Source of the DNA: CAZDIO01 sp964505555 | Lineage (GTDB): Bacteria; Bdellovibrionota_C; UBA2361; SZUA-149; CAZDIO01 | DNA length: 8,571 nucleotides | Reading direction: 5' to 3' | Assembly: GCA_964505555.1 (NCBI GenBank) | Contig: CAZDIO010000076.1 | Location: forward strand, 1 to 8,571 | Part shown: positions 6,511 to 8,571 of the stretch, piece after piece | Layout of the letters: every line of letters begins with the position of its first letter | Numbering within the stretch: position 1 is the first letter of the stretch | Made by a program: the position numbers and the translations under genes | The notes under the pieces: generated by a model | The model's input: the letters and a program-made list of their open reading frames with translations, nothing else | What the model was told of the DNA's origin: nothing | Database searches by the model: none

Positions 6511-7455
6511 CTAAAATAATACGTATTCTCTTTCAATCTCTCCGATCCGGTTTCGTTGCTGAAGCTCTTTTTGTGTTGTTTCAGTAACTCCGGGGTCCGT
6601 TTCCTCACGAGCCATTTGATAGTTATGACCATCTGGGTTACGCGCAAGTTCTTCACGAACGAGTTTATCGAGGATTCTTACCTCACTCAGTGGAAGCTCT
6701 AGCTTTCTTGCAACGACGTGAATCTCCTGTCCTTGGAGTAGTAACCGCCTTGCAATTTTGTACGCGACCGGGTCTTGGTTGTGACCAAGTAAAGGCCTTC
6801 GGAACTCACCTCGTCGCTCGCCAGCTCCCTGACTCTCTTTTACAAGCCGCACCTGTTCACGTAGAGCCTGTCCTTGAGAAATATCGTCTTGAAAGGACTC
6901 TCCTGAATACTGTTGTAATTCCAAACTCTCCTCACGTTGAGATGAGCGGCTTCTCTGCTCACGTGTTGTTGAGAGATCGAGCGAATCACGTTGCTCTTCT
7001 ACGAGGTGCTCAAGTTCAAAGTTGCCTTTTTTCTTTCCATTGAAATCTTTGGGGGAATCAAAAGTTTTTGTTTTACTAAACGGCTCATACCAAGAGCTGT
7101 TTGGGAGATCTTGCTTTGTTGCTTTCTCTTTTGGCTCACCTTTTTGCATAACGCGTTGCGGCTCTTCAAAAGCATTTTTGGTGATCATCCCCTCTGTTTG
7201 CTGAAGGCGGTGGAGAAGTATTTCTAACTCGTCTCGTCTACGAAGTAAGTTTCTATCGAACTGATTGCTTGCAATACTTGCTTCATCAATGAGCAGGCGT
7301 AACGAGTCACTGAGTTCTTTGAGATCTTGTTTCCATTTCTTGTAGGTGGAATCTCCTTCCCCACTTTCTGAAAGTAGAGTTTTAATACAGATGAAGATCA
7401 CCAATACGACAAAGCCGATGTCGACTACGGTCTGTATGTTTGCAATTGATGTCAT
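6511..7455 (-). CDS. Membrane-anchored coiled-coil protein with C-terminal HTH-like segment, function unknown
   Basis: I do not recognise a named function for this 314-residue protein. One N-terminal membrane segment (about 10-28, VDIGFVVLVIFICIKTLL) is followed by a heptad-rich helical region (about 38-90). Next is a long polar linker rich in Gln, Glu, Arg and Ser (about 95-225), probably disordered. A compact helical segment follows at about 229-272 (YKIARRLLLQGQEIHVVARK, then LELPLSEVRILDKLVREEL). That last part has the look of a small helix-turn-helix and resembles the DUF2802/DUF6115-type segments found in proteins near flagellar genes; this resemblance is from memory. The start is well supported by AAGGAGG. 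It heads the operon, with its stop 12 bases before flgF, so a role in placing or starting the basal body is plausible but unproven. Confidence 0.8.
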   Translation of the reverse strand: MTSIANIQTVVDIGFVVLVIFICIKTLLSESGEGDSTYKKWKQDLKELSDSLRLLIDEASIASNQFDRNLLRRRDELEILLHRLQQTEGMITKNAFEEPQRVMQKGEPKEKATKQDLPNSSWYEPFSKTKTFDSPKDFNGKKKGNFELEHLVEEQRDSLDLSTTREQRSRSSQREESLELQQYSGESFQDDISQGQALREQVRLVKESQGAGERRGEFRRPLLGHNQDPVAYKIARRLLLQGQEIHVVARKLELPLSEVRILDKLVREELARNPDGHNYQMAREETDPGVTETTQKELQQRNRIGEIEREYVLF

Positions 7456-7695
7456 TAAAACCTCCTTACTCCATGTAAGTTTGTGTCAATAAACCATGTC
7501 CTTCAGGCCATAGGTTTGACAGGAACCGTTTTGCTTAGCGCTTCATTCTAAAATTAATGAGCTCGCACATAACCATTTGTAATTATTAATAAAGTCTTTT
7601 TCTTTTTTACTCTTCGTAGTCCGTTCTCCCTTCATAAACTCGCGTATAAACGAGACAGAAGATAACTATGCAAGACTCGATCCAGTTCTTTCTGA

Positions 7696-7726
7696 TTCAG
7701 CGCAAAACCGCTGAAGTTAATCAGCG
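7696..7726. repeat. Three alternating TCAGCG/CGCTGA arms
   Basis: TTCAGCG (7696-7702), CGCTGAA (7709-7715) and TCAGCG (7721-7726) lie in alternating orientation with six-base spacers. The middle arm can pair perfectly with either neighbour: 7 base pairs to the left, 6 to the right. The two hairpins exclude each other in a transcript. As DNA, the same array could be a repeated operator. The 9-mer TTCAGCGCA recurs just after the regulator stop (8452-8460). Confidence 0.5.
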
Positions 7727-7765
7727 TAACAACCGATTACATAGGAGGGTCATTGGCACTTGCCG

Positions 7766-7795
7766 TTGTCACCAAAGAATTTTGCCAACTATAAA
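7766..7795 (+). promoter_or_regulatory. Possible sigma-70 promoter for the response regulator
   Basis: TTGTCA (7766-7771) and TATAAA (7790-7795) are 18 bases apart, each one base from the sigma-70 consensus. Transcription would begin near 7802, only about 10 bases before the ATG at 7812, an unusually short leader. The ribosome site there is weak (CACAGG). It is offered as a candidate only; a promoter further upstream is equally possible. Confidence 0.3.
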
Positions 7796-7811
7796 CACAG
7801 GTTTTTTTACC

Positions 7812-8450
7812 ATGGTAAAAATAGTAATCGCAGATGATCACGTTGTCCTTCGAGAAGGTGTCCGTGCATTATTAAATGCTGTTCAAGACTGGGAAGTCGT
7901 AGCCGAGGCAAATGACGGCTTTGAGGTGTTGCCGTTAGTAGAGCAACACTGTCCAGATATCGTTGTGCTCGATCTCTCTATGCCAAATTTAGGCGGGGTA
8001 GAAACTATTGCCCGAATTCAAAAACTTCAGGTAAAACCAAAAGTGCTTGTTCTCTCCGCAAAGGATGATGAGATGTCTGTTCGAGAAGCGCTCCGAAATG
8101 GCGCTCAGGGCTTTGTGCCAAAGACAGCTCCTGCTCATGAGTTAGAGTTTGCGCTTCGTTCGATTATCAAAGGGCAAACGTATCTCAGTCCTTCCGTAAG
8201 TTCCGGCGTGTTAACACGTGGAATTAACGAAGAGGATAAAACAAGCACGCCGATTACTGAACTTTCCATGCGTGAGCGTGAGGTAATGAAACTCCTCAGC
8301 GAAGGTCGCCCAAACCGAGATGTTGCAAAGATGCTTCACATCTCCCCACGTACGGTAGATAGCCATCGCGCAAATATCATGAAAAAACTGGGCATCACCA
8401 GTAACGCCGAGTTAGTACAGATGGCGATCAAATACGGTGTTGTAGAATAA
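7812..8450 (+). CDS. NarL/FixJ-family response regulator (receiver plus LuxR-type HTH)
   Basis: A two-domain transcription regulator of 212 residues, normal for the family. The receiver domain begins directly at the chosen start (MVKIVIADDHVVLREG). It has the acidic pair D8/D9, the phospho-acceptor D54 in VVLDLSMPNLGG, S82 at the Thr/Ser position, and K104 in GFVPKTA, so phosphorylation is expected to work. A linker (about 123-148) leads to the LuxR-type helix-turn-helix at about 150-205 (ELSMREREVMKLLSEGRPNR, SPRTVDSHRANIMKKLGI). The start at 7812 fits the receiver alignment; the frame stays open to an ATG at 7668, which would add 48 residues with no recognised similarity. No histidine kinase is adjacent. 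Transcribed away from the flg operon, it may regulate the shared intergenic region, but its target cannot be read from the sequence. Confidence 0.93.
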   Translation: MVKIVIADDHVVLREGVRALLNAVQDWEVVAEANDGFEVLPLVEQHCPDIVVLDLSMPNLGGVETIARIQKLQVKPKVLVLSAKDDEMSVREALRNGAQGFVPKTAPAHELEFALRSIIKGQTYLSPSVSSGVLTRGINEEDKTSTPITELSMREREVMKLLSEGRPNRDVAKMLHISPRTVDSHRANIMKKLGITSNAELVQMAIKYGVVE

Positions 8451-8504
8451 ATTCAGCGCAGGCGTTTCGACTAAGATCCTCTAACAAAATGAAAACACCT
8501 GTCG

Positions 8505-8571
8505 TTGCGAGCGAAGCGAAGCAATCTCGTAGCCGCTTAAACGATTCGAGATTGCTTCGCTTCGCTCGCAA
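8505..8571. repeat. Perfect palindromic repeat, right copy
   Basis: Arms at 8505-8529 and 8547-8571 are perfect inverted repeats of 25 bases (TTGCGAGCGAAGCGAAGCAA plus TCTCG) around a 17-base loop. The left flank adds GTCG (8501-8504); the matching right flank would lie just past the window end. Within each arm GCGAAGCGAAGC repeats a GCGAA unit. It lies 54 bases after the regulator stop and could act as a strong hairpin at the transcript end, though no T-run is visible. Short palindromes of this GTCGTTGCGAGCGAAGCGAAG type are dispersed in many bacterial genomes. Confidence 0.9.

Larger units (their letters stand above)
7456..7811. other. Divergent intergenic region between the flg operon and the response regulator
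   Basis: This 356-base gap must carry the promoter of the whole flg operon (minus) and probably that of the regulator (plus). The flgF-side gene has AAGGAGG at its start. No match to the sigma-28 boxes and no correctly spaced sigma-54 GG/GC pair was found. A+T-rich stretches at about 7575-7615 could hold a minus-strand promoter, but no clear pair of -35 and -10 boxes stands out there. The plus side holds a possible sigma-70 pair (7766-7795) and a set of TCAGCG repeats (7696-7726). The regulator frame is open back to an ATG at 7668. Those 48 codons resemble no receiver sequence and are treated as non-coding. Confidence 0.6.

Noticed and set aside
7515..7560. TTGACA on the plus strand as a sigma-70 -35 box
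   Set aside because: No acceptable -10 box lies 16-18 bases downstream. The only A+T-rich hexamers are too far away.
7754..7771. TGGCAC followed by GTTGTC, resembling a sigma-54 promoter
   Set aside because: The spacing is wrong by one base and the required GC at -12 is missing.
7668..7811. 48-codon N-terminal extension of the response regulator
   Set aside because: The receiver domain starts exactly at the ATG at 7812. The extra residues look like translated spacer (many Arg, Gln, Cys) and include the hairpin arms and a possible promoter.

Overview
The window is most of a flagellar basal-body operon on the minus strand, plus one divergent NarL/FixJ-type response regulator gene on the plus strand. 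Both ends lie in short palindromic repeats. Reading down the minus strand from about 7455 to 230, the order is: a membrane-anchored coiled-coil/HTH-like protein, flgF, flgG, flgA, flgH, flgI, a short flgJ (rod-binding domain only), flgM and flgN. FlgA, FlgH (a lipoprotein) and FlgI build the P and L rings, so the host has an outer membrane and is Gram-negative. Three features resemble flagellar clusters of the former Deltaproteobacteria (Bdellovibrionota, Desulfobacterota and relatives): the gene order, a FlgJ without a muramidase half, and long FlgH and FlgA. This placement is an inference from family knowledge, not a search result. Base composition is moderate, somewhat under half G+C by eye.

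Layout. 1-229 carries no gene. It holds a degenerate inverted repeat (4-78), then a degenerate hexamer-phased tract (92-160), then plain spacer. 230-1075 is flgN and flgM. 1076-1273 is a regulatory gap with a convincing sigma-28 (FliA) type promoter for flgM and a 10-bp inverted repeat. 1274-6498 is a tightly packed operon (flgJ, flgI, flgH, flgA, flgG, flgF) with overlaps or gaps of 1 to about 33 bp. 6511-7455 is the conserved-looking protein of unknown function that heads the cluster. 7456-7811 is the divergent intergenic region. 7812-8450 is the response regulator. 8505-8571 is a perfect 25-bp-arm palindrome of the same family as the one at the left end.

How the genes work together. FlgF and FlgG build the proximal and distal rod. 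FlgJ caps or assists the rod. FlgA chaperones FlgI into the P ring, and FlgH forms the L ring. FlgM holds FliA inactive until the hook-basal body is complete, and FlgN chaperones the hook-filament junction proteins. FlgK would be expected next but is not in the window.

The most unusual point is in flgI. A palindromic repeat made of CTCTGTG-containing 10-bp units (2737-2860) lies between the best start codon (2885) and the signal peptide. It is read through in frame and gives an apparent extension of about 42 residues ahead of the export signal. Together with the two terminal palindromes and the hexamer tract, this short stretch holds three unrelated families of small repeats.
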